Source: Spirochaetaceae bacterium (GTDB taxonomy: Bacteria > Spirochaetota > Spirochaetia > JABEVK01). Taken from it: 5,690 nucleotides of DNA. Positions 1 to 5,690 of this stretch are shown here, in pieces (positions within the stretch are counted from its first letter, which is position 1; the number at the start of each line of letters is the position of its first letter). The stretch is from contig JAHFSN010000164.1 of assembly GCA_023265735.1 (NCBI GenBank), positions 1 through 5,690 on the forward strand, written 5' to 3'. The notes beneath the pieces were generated by a model, which saw only the letters and a list, made by a program, of their open reading frames with translations, was not told the origin of the DNA and ran no database searches. A program made the position numbers and the translations under genes.

Positions 1-497
1 AGGGCCCCGGCCTTGAGGAGGGCCTCCTCGGCTTGCTTCCGGGCCGTGTTGTCGGTGCCGATGAGCAGGTAGCCGATGATGGCTTCCGCCGCGTCGCGGA
101 GGGCGGTGACCGACACCACCGCGGGGAATCGGCTCCCGTTCTTGCGGATGTAGGTCAGTTCGTAGATGTCCTCGATGCCCCGAGATGCCTTGAAGACCAG
201 GGCTTCGAACCCCGGCGTGATGGGTGTCCCTAGCTCGAGGGTCAGTTCCTGGGCCCGGGCGATCAGTTCCTGGGGGTCGGAAATATCCGCCGGAGTGATC
301 CGATTCATCACCTCGGCGGCGGTGTACCCCAGCATGCGCTCGGCGCCTACGTTGAAAATCTGGATGACACCCCTGGCGTCGGTGGCGATGCTGGAAAAGT
401 TCGCGCTGTTGAAAATGGCAGTCTGGAGGGCGTCGGCCTTGAGGAGAATCTCGCCTCCGGCCCTTTCGGCGATCCCTGTTTCCTGAGCTTTTCGGAT
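1..497 (-). CDS. PAS/PAC-domain sensory protein, N-terminal part (partial, start uncertain)
   Basis: This frame encodes a PAS domain of the kind found in tandem in multi-domain sensor histidine kinases and diguanylate cyclases. Taking the ATC at 497 as residue 1, a short helical lead (1-25) precedes the PAS core (about 26-110), with the typical signatures FNSANFSSIATD, GVIQIFNVGAERMLGY and ELTYIRKNGSRFP. A PAC-like end follows (about 111-150, IIGYLLIGTDNTARKQAEEAL). The frame then reads LLKAGA at the left edge, which copies the LLKADA that precedes this PAS core and so suggests a second PAS module outside the window. The output domain is not visible, so signalling type is unknown. The frame is open back to a TGA at 738-740 but has no ATG, GTG or TTG before the internal ATG at 333-335, which would remove the first PAS strand. 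I chose ATC at 495-497 because a GGGAGG sequence (502-507) lies just upstream. ATT at 447-449 is another option, and a 5'-damaged gene is also possible. Confidence 0.75.
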   Translation of the reverse strand, partial: MRKAQETGIAERAGGEILLKADALQTAIFNSANFSSIATDARGVIQIFNVGAERMLGYTAAEVMNRITPADISDPQELIARAQELTLELGTPITPGFEALVFKASRGIEDIYELTYIRKNGSRFPAVVSVTALRDAAEAIIGYLLIGTDNTARKQAEEALLKAGA

Positions 498-501
498 GGA
501 A

Positions 502-507
502 CCTCCC
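502..507 (-). promoter_or_regulatory. Possible ribosome binding site of the PAS gene
   Basis: On the minus strand GGGAGG lies four bases before the ATC codon at 495-497. It is the only strong Shine-Dalgarno-like match near the point where PAS-like protein sequence begins. Spacing is short and the start codon would be non-standard, so the call is tentative. Confidence 0.3.
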
Positions 508-548
508 CACTCCCTCGGATTTCTGGTGCCGTGGGGATAAGGTACTCC

Positions 549-598
549 CGGAATCGGAAAGAACCCCCATGTTTCGTCCGATTCCGTCGGAGATTCCG
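549..598. repeat. 10-bp perfect inverted repeat plus a third half-copy
   Basis: CGGAATCGGA at 549-558 is the exact reverse complement of TCCGATTCCG at 577-586, with an 18-base spacer. The core GATTCCG recurs at 592-598, twelve bases after its copy at 580-586. The cluster lies upstream of the PAS gene, so it could be an operator for that gene or a hairpin in its leader. No protein can be assigned to it. Confidence 0.6.
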
Positions 599-609
599 CA
601 AAACCCCCG

Positions 610-638
610 CCCCTTTGACCAGGGGAGTCACTTCTCCC
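610..638. repeat. Two overlapping, mutually exclusive small inverted repeats
   Basis: CCCCT (610-614) pairs with AGGGG (621-625), and GGGAG (623-627) pairs with CTCCC (634-638). The two five-base stems share bases 623-625, so only one can form at a time. The stems are short and the surroundings GC-rich, so this may be chance. Confidence 0.35.
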
Positions 639-697
639 AGGCTGCCAACGTCTCCCCGTAGGTGTTCTCGGTTCAGGGAAAGGCCAGCTTTCCCAGG

Positions 698-716
698 AAA
701 AGCCGCAGCGGCGGCT
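698..716 (-). terminator. Probable intrinsic terminator of the oxidoreductase gene
   Basis: Read on the minus strand, a six-base-pair GC-rich stem (AGCCGC at 716-711 and GCGGCT at 706-701) closes a four-base CGCT loop. It ends in a run of four T (701-698, the first being the last base of the stem). The stem begins ten bases after the oxidoreductase stop codon and points the right way. The T-run is short, so termination may be partial. Confidence 0.5.
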
Positions 717-726
717 GGTCCGTCCC

Positions 727-1575
727 CTACGCCCCCGTCAGGAACGCCTTCAACGCGGTGGGCGCTCGCCCCAGCAGTTGAGTCAGGCTCGGGTCGTTCA
801 CGGAAAACTGCCCCAAACGGCTGGCCTGGAAGATGCCCAGGGTCATGGCCGCCAAAGCGTCGGGGAGCCCGCGTGACAGAAGGGCCTTCCGAAAGTCGTC
901 GTCGGTGACCACCGTGCGGACCACAGGGCGTCCCCCGATTTCCGAGGCCACCCGGGCCACCTCCTGAAAGTCGACGGCTTGGCCCGCGAGGTTGACGGTC
1001 AGGCTCTCGCTGGTGGCCGGGCGGGTCAGAAGGACGGCGGTGGCCTCGGCCAGGTCGGCGTGGGTGGTCCACGAAATGGGGCCGTCGGCAGGCAGGGCCA
1101 AGTCGCCTGTGGTGAAGGCCTGGCCCAGCATCTGAGGGACAGTGTTGGCGTAAAATCCGTTGCGCAGCACGGTGAAGGGTACCCCGGAGGATCGAAGCGC
1201 CGCCTCGGTGGCGGCGTGGTCCCTCATGGGTTCAAAGGGAGACGCTGAAGAGGCCCCCACGTGGCTGGTGTACAGGATCCGCCCTGCCCCCGCAGCCACG
1301 GCCTGGTCGAGGGCCGTTCGGTGCTGGTGGAGGGCCTGCTCGCCCGTCGAGTTGACGGACACGATGAGAACCTGCTGGGCCCCCTCGAACGCCTGGGCGA
1401 GACTGTCCGGGTCGTCGTAGGTGGCCTGGCGGACGCGGACGCCCCGGGCCGCCAGATCCTGGGCCTTCTGGGCGTCGCGAACGCTCACTCCCACTTGAGA
1501 CGCGGGAACCCTCTTGAGGAGTTCCTCCACAATGCCGCGGCCGAGCTGGCCGTTGGCTCCTGAAATGATGATCAT
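727..1575 (-). CDS. NmrA/QorB-like NAD(P)-dependent oxidoreductase (atypical SDR)
   Basis: The 282-residue product is an atypical short-chain dehydrogenase/reductase of the NmrA/QorB (YtfG) type. Family members reduce quinones or related carbonyls with NADPH, or act as redox sensors; the substrate here cannot be told. A Rossmann dinucleotide-binding motif lies at the extreme N-terminus (GANGQLG, residues 6-12), followed by SVRD at 31-34, whose Arg suits NADP(H). Other family segments are LYTSHVGA (101-108), VLRNGFYANT (136-145) and THADLAEA (161-168). Length and motif order match QorB, about 286 residues. The usual SDR Tyr-x-x-x-Lys pair is not evident, as expected for atypical members. I start at ATG 1575 because the Rossmann strand begins immediately and GGAGG (1581-1585) lies five bases upstream. 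An in-frame TTG at 1677 would add 34 unlikely residues across the promoter region. It is divergent from an AraC-type regulator that probably controls it. Confidence 0.93.
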   Translation of the reverse strand: MIIISGANGQLGRGIVEELLKRVPASQVGVSVRDAQKAQDLAARGVRVRQATYDDPDSLAQAFEGAQQVLIVSVNSTGEQALHQHRTALDQAVAAGAGRILYTSHVGASSASPFEPMRDHAATEAALRSSGVPFTVLRNGFYANTVPQMLGQAFTTGDLALPADGPISWTTHADLAEATAVLLTRPATSESLTVNLAGQAVDFQEVARVASEIGGRPVVRTVVTDDDFRKALLSRGLPDALAAMTLGIFQASRLGQFSVNDPSLTQLLGRAPTALKAFLTGA

Positions 1576-1580
1576 AGAAT

Positions 1581-1585
1581 CCTCC
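1581..1585 (-). promoter_or_regulatory. Ribosome binding site of the oxidoreductase gene
   Basis: A perfect GGAGG on the minus strand, five bases before the ATG at 1575. It decides the start codon against the longer TTG-initiated frame. Confidence 0.8.
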
Positions 1586-1599
1586 GCATGTGATACGTT

Positions 1600-1615
1600 G
1601 AATCTGCGTCGATTC
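1600..1615. repeat. Short inverted repeat GAATC-N6-GATTC
   Basis: GAATC at 1600-1604 and GATTC at 1611-1615 form a five-base dyad with a six-base spacer in the divergent promoter region. It is adjacent to the longer half-site cluster. It may be a separate regulatory site or chance. Confidence 0.35.
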
Positions 1616-1617
1616 TG

Positions 1618-1665
1618 CTGGACGATCCACGTTCCTTCGTCCAAATCTGCAGACTGATCGTCCAG
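1618..1665. promoter_or_regulatory. Candidate AraC-type operator between divergent genes
   Basis: TCGTCCA occurs as a direct repeat at 1637-1643 and 1658-1664, exactly 21 bases apart, which is two helical turns. It occurs once more in inverted orientation at 1619-1625. The outer copies extend to a perfect 10-bp inverted repeat, CTGGACGATC (1618-1627) and GATCGTCCAG (1656-1665). AraC-family proteins have two helix-turn-helix motifs per subunit and often bind direct half-sites about 21 bp apart, so this is a reasonable site for the adjacent regulator. The rightmost copy overlaps the regulator's probable ribosome binding site, which would allow self-repression. Binding is inferred, not shown. 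Confidence 0.5.
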
Positions 1666-1668
1666 GAA
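1664..1668 (+). promoter_or_regulatory. Ribosome binding site of the AraC-family regulator
   Basis: AGGAA lies eight bases before the ATG at 1677, normal spacing. It overlaps the last bases of the candidate operator, so a bound regulator could also affect its own expression. Confidence 0.55.
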
Positions 1669-1676
1669 TTGCGTCA

Positions 1677-2618
1677 ATGGATGTTTTGACCGAGGTCCTT
1701 TCGACCATGCGGGTGTCGAGCGCCCTCTACGCGCGGGTCGAGGCCGCGGCGCCCTGGGGCATCGATTTCGAGGTGCACCACGCCATCAAATTCTGCCTGG
1801 TGACCCGGGGCTCGTGCTGCCTGGTCGTCCCGGGGAAGGAGCCGCAAACCCTGGCGGAGGGCGATTTTCTGCTCACGACGGGAGGGGCGCGGTACACCCT
1901 GTGCGATGCCCCCGGGAGCCCCTCCCGGCCCCTCACCGAGCTTCTGACCGGTGATCCCCACGGGGTCGACCAAGCCGTCCGGCTGGGAGGCCCCGGCGAA
2001 ACCGCGACCCTGCTCAACGGCATCCTCACCTTCGCCGCCTCGGAGGAGTCGTACTTCCTGGGCCTCCTCCCTCCCCTCCTCCTCATCCGCCGAGAGCAGG
2101 CCCGGGAGGCGGGGTTTGACGTCTACCTGCACCGGTTGACCGTCGAGGCCCAGGACCCTTCGCCGGGCGCCCAGCTCGTGGCCAACTGGCTGAGCGGCAT
2201 CCTGTTCGTCCATAGCGTGAGGGTCTACGCCCGGTCCGAAGGAGCCCGCACCGGGTGGCTGGCGGCCTTGGCGGACCGCAAACTCGCCTTGGCCCTCCAG
2301 GCCGTGCACCAACGCTTGGCCCACCGCTGGACGGTCCAGGAGCTGGCCGAGGTGGCGGGGATGTCGCGTTCGGCGTTCGCCTCCGCCTTCAAGGCGCTGG
2401 TGGGCAAGGCGCCCCTGGAGTACGTGTCGGATTGGCGGATGCAGGTGGCCAAGGGCCTCCTCCACGAGGGCAGCCAGAAGCTGTCGGCGGTGGCCAGCGT
2501 CCTGGGCTACGAGTCGGACACCGCCTTCTCAAAGGCCTTCAAGCGGACGACAGGGGCGACGCCGGCGGAGTATCGGCGGAAGGGGCGCGAGCTTCGAGCG
2601 GGTTCATTGGGCCAGTGA
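1677..2618 (+). CDS. AraC-family transcriptional regulator with N-terminal cupin domain
   Basis: This 313-residue protein is a cytoplasmic one-component regulator. Residues about 3-185 resemble the AraC-binding-like cupin domain (Cupin_6 type), which senses a small ligand: it starts DVLTEVLSTMRVSSALY, continues through the FEVHH strand and LAEGDFLLTTGG, and ends near LVANWLSGILFVH (167-179). The C-terminal third is the AraC/XylS DNA-binding domain with two helix-turn-helix units. The first is around 218-243 (WTVQELAEVAGMSRSAFASAF) and the second around 268-301 (VASVLGYESDTAFSKAFKRTTG, then the conserved P-x-E-YR end). Length is usual for the subfamily. The ATG at 1677 gives the conserved N-terminus and has AGGAA eight bases upstream. 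It is divergent from the oxidoreductase with 101 bp between starts, so that gene is its likely target. Its last 15 bases overlap the 3' end of the opposite-strand propeller gene. The effector is unknown. Confidence 0.95.
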   Translation: MDVLTEVLSTMRVSSALYARVEAAAPWGIDFEVHHAIKFCLVTRGSCCLVVPGKEPQTLAEGDFLLTTGGARYTLCDAPGSPSRPLTELLTGDPHGVDQAVRLGGPGETATLLNGILTFAASEESYFLGLLPPLLLIRREQAREAGFDVYLHRLTVEAQDPSPGAQLVANWLSGILFVHSVRVYARSEGARTGWLAALADRKLALALQAVHQRLAHRWTVQELAEVAGMSRSAFASAFKALVGKAPLEYVSDWRMQVAKGLLHEGSQKLSAVASVLGYESDTAFSKAFKRTTGATPAEYRRKGRELRAGSLGQ

Positions 2619-5600
2619 GCTGGGCTTCCTCCGGGCGGTCCACACGTCGGCCTGCCCGTGAAGCCCGGTTTGATAGGCCGTCGTGAAGGCGACCAAGTCT
2701 GTCCCGTCGGGGGAGAGGAGGAGCGAGTCCCACGACTGGACGCCCACCGCTTCACTTTGGTTCCGCCAGGTAACTCCCAGGTCTTGGGAGATCCAGACCC
2801 CTCCCCGGGCTTCGAGGGCGGCAAAGGTCTTTCCGTCGGCACTCATGGCGACCTTGGCCCAAACCTTCGATTTCGTGGCGGCCGCCGCGGACCATGTGGC
2901 CCCGCCATTCAATGAGGTCCAAAGGGTACCTCCGAGTTCGCCCACCAGGAGGTGATCGCCGTCGGGGCTGATGGCAACTGAAGACCAGGCATGAAATCCG
3001 GGGATGACATGGTTAGCCCAATGGCCGCCAGAATCCTGGGAGGTCCAAATCTCACCTCCGCCTGCCACGGCACAGAGACTCGTCCCGGATGGGCTCGACG
3101 CCACGGAAGCCCAGTTTTGGGGTTTCCCCACAGAGTGGCGATTCCAGGTCTTCCCAAAGTCGGGCGATGTCCAGATGTCGCTGGGAGAACCAACGGCCAC
3201 GAGGTGAGTGAGGGTATCGTCGGCGGCCAAAGAGGTCCAGTCGATTTGGGGAGCCGGTGTCTGGACCCACGTGGAAGCGGAGTCGCTGGACGTCCAAATG
3301 CCCCTTTGGGAGTCCTGAGGGTAGACCACCGTTGCCACTCGGAGGGTGGCCAGTCGGCCCGAGTGGGCGACGACCATTGCTCGTTCGCTGGGACCCGTGG
3401 CCAACGGGGAGGTCCAGGTTGCCCCTTTGTCCTCTGATACGAGAAGTCTTGCCTCAAGATCGACAAAGTAGCGTGAGCCGCCCTTCTCTTGGCTGGCGTT
3501 GACTGCAAAGGCTCGTATGTCACTCACCGGCAAAGAACTCGCCTTCGTCCAAACCCAGTCGCTCTCCAGGGGGACCAGGACTTCAGACTGGGGAGGCACC
3601 TTCGCCAATGGCGCTGTCCCGGTACCTGTTCCGAATTGCAGTCGGCTCAGGCTGTGGTCCGTTCCGGTGGAGAGAATCAACGAACCGTCCGGGGCTGGGG
3701 CCAAACCAAAGCCTCGAAGCGGCTGTGACGCGTCCCCTTGAAGGGTCGTCACTCGGCCGGAAGGTGTGATCCGCCGGATTTGGTGTGATCCGGAATCTGA
3801 GAAGTGCAGGTTGCCCTGGGCGTCAAAGACAAGGGCTTTGGGGAGCAACAGAGTTGCCTGAGAACCCAGGCCGTCGAGACTGCCGGGCTTAGGCGATCCC
3901 GCCACGATGGCCACCAGTCCATCGGCGTTGATTTCCTTGATTTCATTGCCGTCGGCCACAAACAGATTCCCCGATCGGTCAAAGGCCAACGAACCGGGAC
4001 TGGTGACCTTCGTGGAATCAGCGATTACGGTCGAGCTCGTTTTCTGGATTCGCACCACGCGGTGATTGCCCGTGTCAGAGACGTACAACACGTCGTCAGG
4101 ACCAACTGCAACACCGGTGGGGTGATTCCATCCTCCACCAAAGGTAACCGACGAGCCATCGGAACTGATTTCGCGAATCTTGTTGTTGCCTGTGTCGGCC
4201 ACAAAGACCGAGTGTGCACTGTCGACGGCCAGGGCCTCTGGTTGCCGAAACAGCGCCAAGGGTCCTGTGGAGTCGGAGTTCCCTGCCTTCTCTTGGCCTG
4301 CCAAGACCCTGACCCTTCCGTCAGCAGACCGTTCAAAAATCCGGTTTCCATCAATCCCATACACCGTTCCGTCGGGGCTGGACGTGAGCGCCGTCGGGTT
4401 GATCAGGGTGCCTGGCGGAACCAAAGTCGTCGTGGAGTATTTCGGCTCCGCAATCTTCTCGGGCGGCAGGGTGATCTTGCGGATCTTCCCATTCAAGGAA
4501 TCGGCGACGTACAGCGTTCCGTCGGGTCCGACGGCGATTCCCGTCGGTTGGTTGAAGGAGGCCACAAGTCCAAAGCCGTTCCTCGATCCTGCTTGGCGTG
4601 TTCCCGCTATGACCGTCAGTTGTCCCGATGGTGAGATTCGGAAGACTTGGTTTGTGGCAAAGTCAGTGACGTAGTAGTCGCCGCGTTGGTCGATCACCAA
4701 TGACGTCGGACGGTCCAGTTTAATACCGTCGGCCAATTTCAGTTCCCTGACCTGTTCCGAACCTGATTCGTCCATCTGGAGAATTGCGTGGTAGGTTGGT
4801 TCGGTTACGATCAGCGTTCCTGTCCTGCCGACGGACAACCCAACGTAGGCGCTTGGGCGATTCTCCGTTGTCCCCTGATCAAACCAGGCGGACAGGGCCG
4901 AATCCACAATGGTGCTGACGGTACCATCGGGAAGAATCTTTCGGAGATGAAAACGAGAGGACCAAGAGTAGTCAACAACAAAAAGGTTCCCAAAACGGTC
5001 AAAGGCCAAAGCCACCGGCAAATTGAAACCAGACTTGATGCCCTTTCCATCGAGGGGACCACCGCTCGTCCCGCTCGAGTTTGTGGTTCCACCGCCGGCG
5101 AAGGTGGAAACAACTCCTTTGGGGGAAACCTTGCGGATCAAATAGTTCACCGTGTCCGCCACATAGAGGTTGCCATCCGGGCCGAAGGCCAGCGCCTGCG
5201 GCTTGTTGAAGGAGGCTCCAGTTCCCGTCCCGTCGGTTCTCCCCGCTTTGCCTGATCCGGCAAAGGAGGTGACCGTGCCATCGGGAGTGACTTTGAGAAT
5301 CGAGTTGCTTCCTCGATCAGCCACGAACACGTTCCCCTGGGCATCCACTGCCACCCCGGCGGGATTGGCGAACCCACCCGCCAGGGTCGAGACCGTGGGG
5401 ACGGTGGGGGGCGGCGGAGCGATCCAGGGAACGATCTGAACGCTTGATCCCGTCACAGCTTGGTTGAAGATCTGGGGCACTTTGCCTCCGGAACCATTGA
5501 CGAAGTACAAGTTCGTGACGGCCACTCTGATGTTCTCGTCGACACCACTGATCTTCAACGCTTCGATCGGGAAGCGCGCTTCAATACCCGATGCGGTCAG

Positions 5601-5690
5601 CTCACAGATCCCCACGGATTTGCGTCGATTTGATGCGCGATCCACGATGGTGGAAGTCCAGGCACCCTTTTCTCCTTTGACCTCAAAATC
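2604..5690 (-). CDS. Multi-propeller protein: NHL repeats plus Asp-box (BNR-like) repeats, partial at N-terminus
   Basis: The frame is open to the right edge; 1028 codons are visible and the true start is probably outside. Numbering residue 1 at the GTG codon at 5645, residues 1-80 are an unrecognised domain end closing in a proline-rich linker (IAPPPPTVPTV). Twelve NHL-type repeats of the form P-x-G-h-A-h-D/G-x-x-G-N-h-h-V-A-D follow, near 92, 146, 206, 264, 311, 364, 415, 466, 506, 548, 600 and 643. They read as two six-bladed propellers, with a linker near 393-412. Residues about 690-1006 form seven blades; six carry Asp boxes (consensus S-x-D-x-G-x-T-W) ending at 744, 793, 834, 876, 918 and 960, and the seventh (970-1005) lacks one. 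Two boxes are imperfect: Gly replaced by Ala in the second, Asp by Asn in the fifth. Such proteins are usually extracytoplasmic and bind proteins or glycans. No sialidase catalytic residues can be claimed, and no signal peptide, anchor or sorting signal is visible. Function is unknown. Confidence 0.9.
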   Translation of the reverse strand, partial: DFEVKGEKGAWTSTIVDRASNRRKSVGICELTASGIEARFPIEALKISGVDENIRVAVTNLYFVNGSGGKVPQIFNQAVTGSSVQIVPWIAPPPPTVPTVSTLAGGFANPAGVAVDAQGNVFVADRGSNSILKVTPDGTVTSFAGSGKAGRTDGTGTGASFNKPQALAFGPDGNLYVADTVNYLIRKVSPKGVVSTFAGGGTTNSSGTSGGPLDGKGIKSGFNLPVALAFDRFGNLFVVDYSWSSRFHLRKILPDGTVSTIVDSALSAWFDQGTTENRPSAYVGLSVGRTGTLIVTEPTYHAILQMDESGSEQVRELKLADGIKLDRPTSLVIDQRGDYYVTDFATNQVFRISPSGQLTVIAGTRQAGSRNGFGLVASFNQPTGIAVGPDGTLYVADSLNGKIRKITLPPEKIAEPKYSTTTLVPPGTLINPTALTSSPDGTVYGIDGNRIFERSADGRVRVLAGQEKAGNSDSTGPLALFRQPEALAVDSAHSVFVADTGNNKIREISSDGSSVTFGGGWNHPTGVAVGPDDVLYVSDTGNHRVVRIQKTSSTVIADSTKVTSPGSLAFDRSGNLFVADGNEIKEINADGLVAIVAGSPKPGSLDGLGSQATLLLPKALVFDAQGNLHFSDSGSHQIRRITPSGRVTTLQGDASQPLRGFGLAPAPDGSLILSTGTDHSLSRLQFGTGTGTAPLAKVPPQSEVLVPLESDWVWTKASSLPVSDIRAFAVNASQEKGGSRYFVDLEARLLVSEDKGATWTSPLATGPSERAMVVAHSGRLATLRVATVVYPQDSQRGIWTSSDSASTWVQTPAPQIDWTSLAADDTLTHLVAVGSPSDIWTSPDFGKTWNRHSVGKPQNWASVASSPSGTSLCAVAGGGEIWTSQDSGGHWANHVIPGFHAWSSVAISPDGDHLLVGELGGTLWTSLNGGATWSAAAATKSKVWAKVAMSADGKTFAALEARGGVWISQDLGVTWRNQSEAVGVQSWDSLLLSPDGTDLVAFTTAYQTGLHGQADVWTARRKPSSLAQ

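Larger units (their letters stand above)
498..726. other. Intergenic region between the PAS gene and the oxidoreductase
   Basis: I see no convincing gene here. Reading frames are open on both strands because of the high GC content, but their translations are rich in Arg, Pro and Gly and lack family-like motifs. The region holds a probable terminator for the oxidoreductase (698-716), two overlapping small inverted repeats (610-625 and 623-638) and a 10-bp inverted repeat with an additional half-copy (549-598). It should contain the promoter of the PAS gene, but I could not identify convincing -35 and -10 boxes. Confidence 0.6.

Noticed and set aside
347..1072. Long minus-strand open frame overlapping the oxidoreductase and the PAS gene
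   Set aside because: Its translation is rich in Arg, Gly and Pro, shows no family motif and covers the well-supported oxidoreductase in another frame. It is an effect of high GC content.
1598..1626. Sigma-70-like promoter for the AraC gene (TTGAAT, 17 bases, GACGAT)
   Set aside because: The -35 matches at four of six positions and the -10 at only three of six. In this sequence that could easily be chance.
1576..1677. N-terminal extension of the oxidoreductase to a TTG at 1677
   Set aside because: It would add 34 residues before a Rossmann strand that normally begins at the N-terminus, would read through the operator region and overlap the regulator's start codon. The ATG at 1575 has a perfect GGAGG.
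1674..2465. Long minus-strand open frame antisense to the AraC gene
   Set aside because: The opposite strand encodes a clear AraC-family protein. The antisense translation is low-complexity and typical of GC-rich shadow frames.
2609..2627. Hairpin at the convergent gene junction as a bidirectional terminator
   Set aside because: Only a four-base CCAG/CTGG stem forms and there is no T-run on either side, so it is too weak to call.
2628..3578. Sialidase (neuraminidase) enzyme, because of the Asp-box repeats
   Set aside because: Asp boxes occur in many non-enzymatic propellers, and I see no sialidase arginine-triad context. The blades resemble Ycf48/sortilin-like repeats at least as well.
3804..4634. 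276-codon plus-strand open frame inside the propeller gene
   Set aside because: It is antisense to clear NHL repeats, shows no recognisable domain and no good ribosome binding site.
5643..5645. GTG as the true start of the propeller protein
   Set aside because: The frame stays open for all 15 codons to the right edge, no well-spaced ribosome binding site precedes the GTG, and no signal peptide follows it. The gene is better read as continuing beyond the window.

Overview
The window looks like chromosomal DNA of a GC-rich Gram-negative bacterium. Gene style and the PAS sequence would suit Holophaga/Geothrix-type Acidobacteriota or a betaproteobacterium, but this is only an impression from remembered family sequences. 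No rRNA, tRNA, CRISPR array, transposase or integrase is visible.

Layout from left to right: (1) Positions 1 to about 497, minus strand: the N-terminal part of a PAS-domain sensory protein that runs off the left edge. One PAS/PAC domain is complete, and the first residues of what looks like a second tandem copy sit at the edge. The frame has no ATG, GTG or TTG start in the expected place. (2) Positions 498-726: a non-coding gap with a 10-bp perfect inverted repeat, overlapping small hairpins and a probable terminator for the next gene. (3) Positions 727-1575, minus strand: an NmrA/QorB-type atypical short-chain dehydrogenase, a NAD(P)H-dependent oxidoreductase. (4) Positions 1576-1676: a 101-bp divergent promoter region carrying three copies of a 7-bp half-site. 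Two are direct repeats exactly 21 bp apart and one is inverted, a layout expected of an AraC-family operator. (5) Positions 1677-2618, plus strand: an AraC-family regulator with an N-terminal cupin domain. (6) Positions 2604-5690, minus strand: a very long beta-propeller protein, open at the right edge. It has twelve NHL-type repeats (best read as two six-bladed propellers) followed by seven Asp-box/BNR-type blades. Its last 15 bases overlap the end of the AraC gene tail to tail.

Functionally, the regulator and oxidoreductase form a classic divergent regulator-target pair. The AraC protein probably controls the oxidoreductase, and perhaps itself, from the shared intergenic region in response to a small molecule or redox-active compound. 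The PAS protein and the propeller protein show no clear link to that pair. The propeller gene is also less GC-rich than its neighbours. No evidently new defence, mobile or biosynthetic system is present. The most notable items are the triple-propeller architecture, the missing start codon of the PAS gene and the AraC operator candidate.
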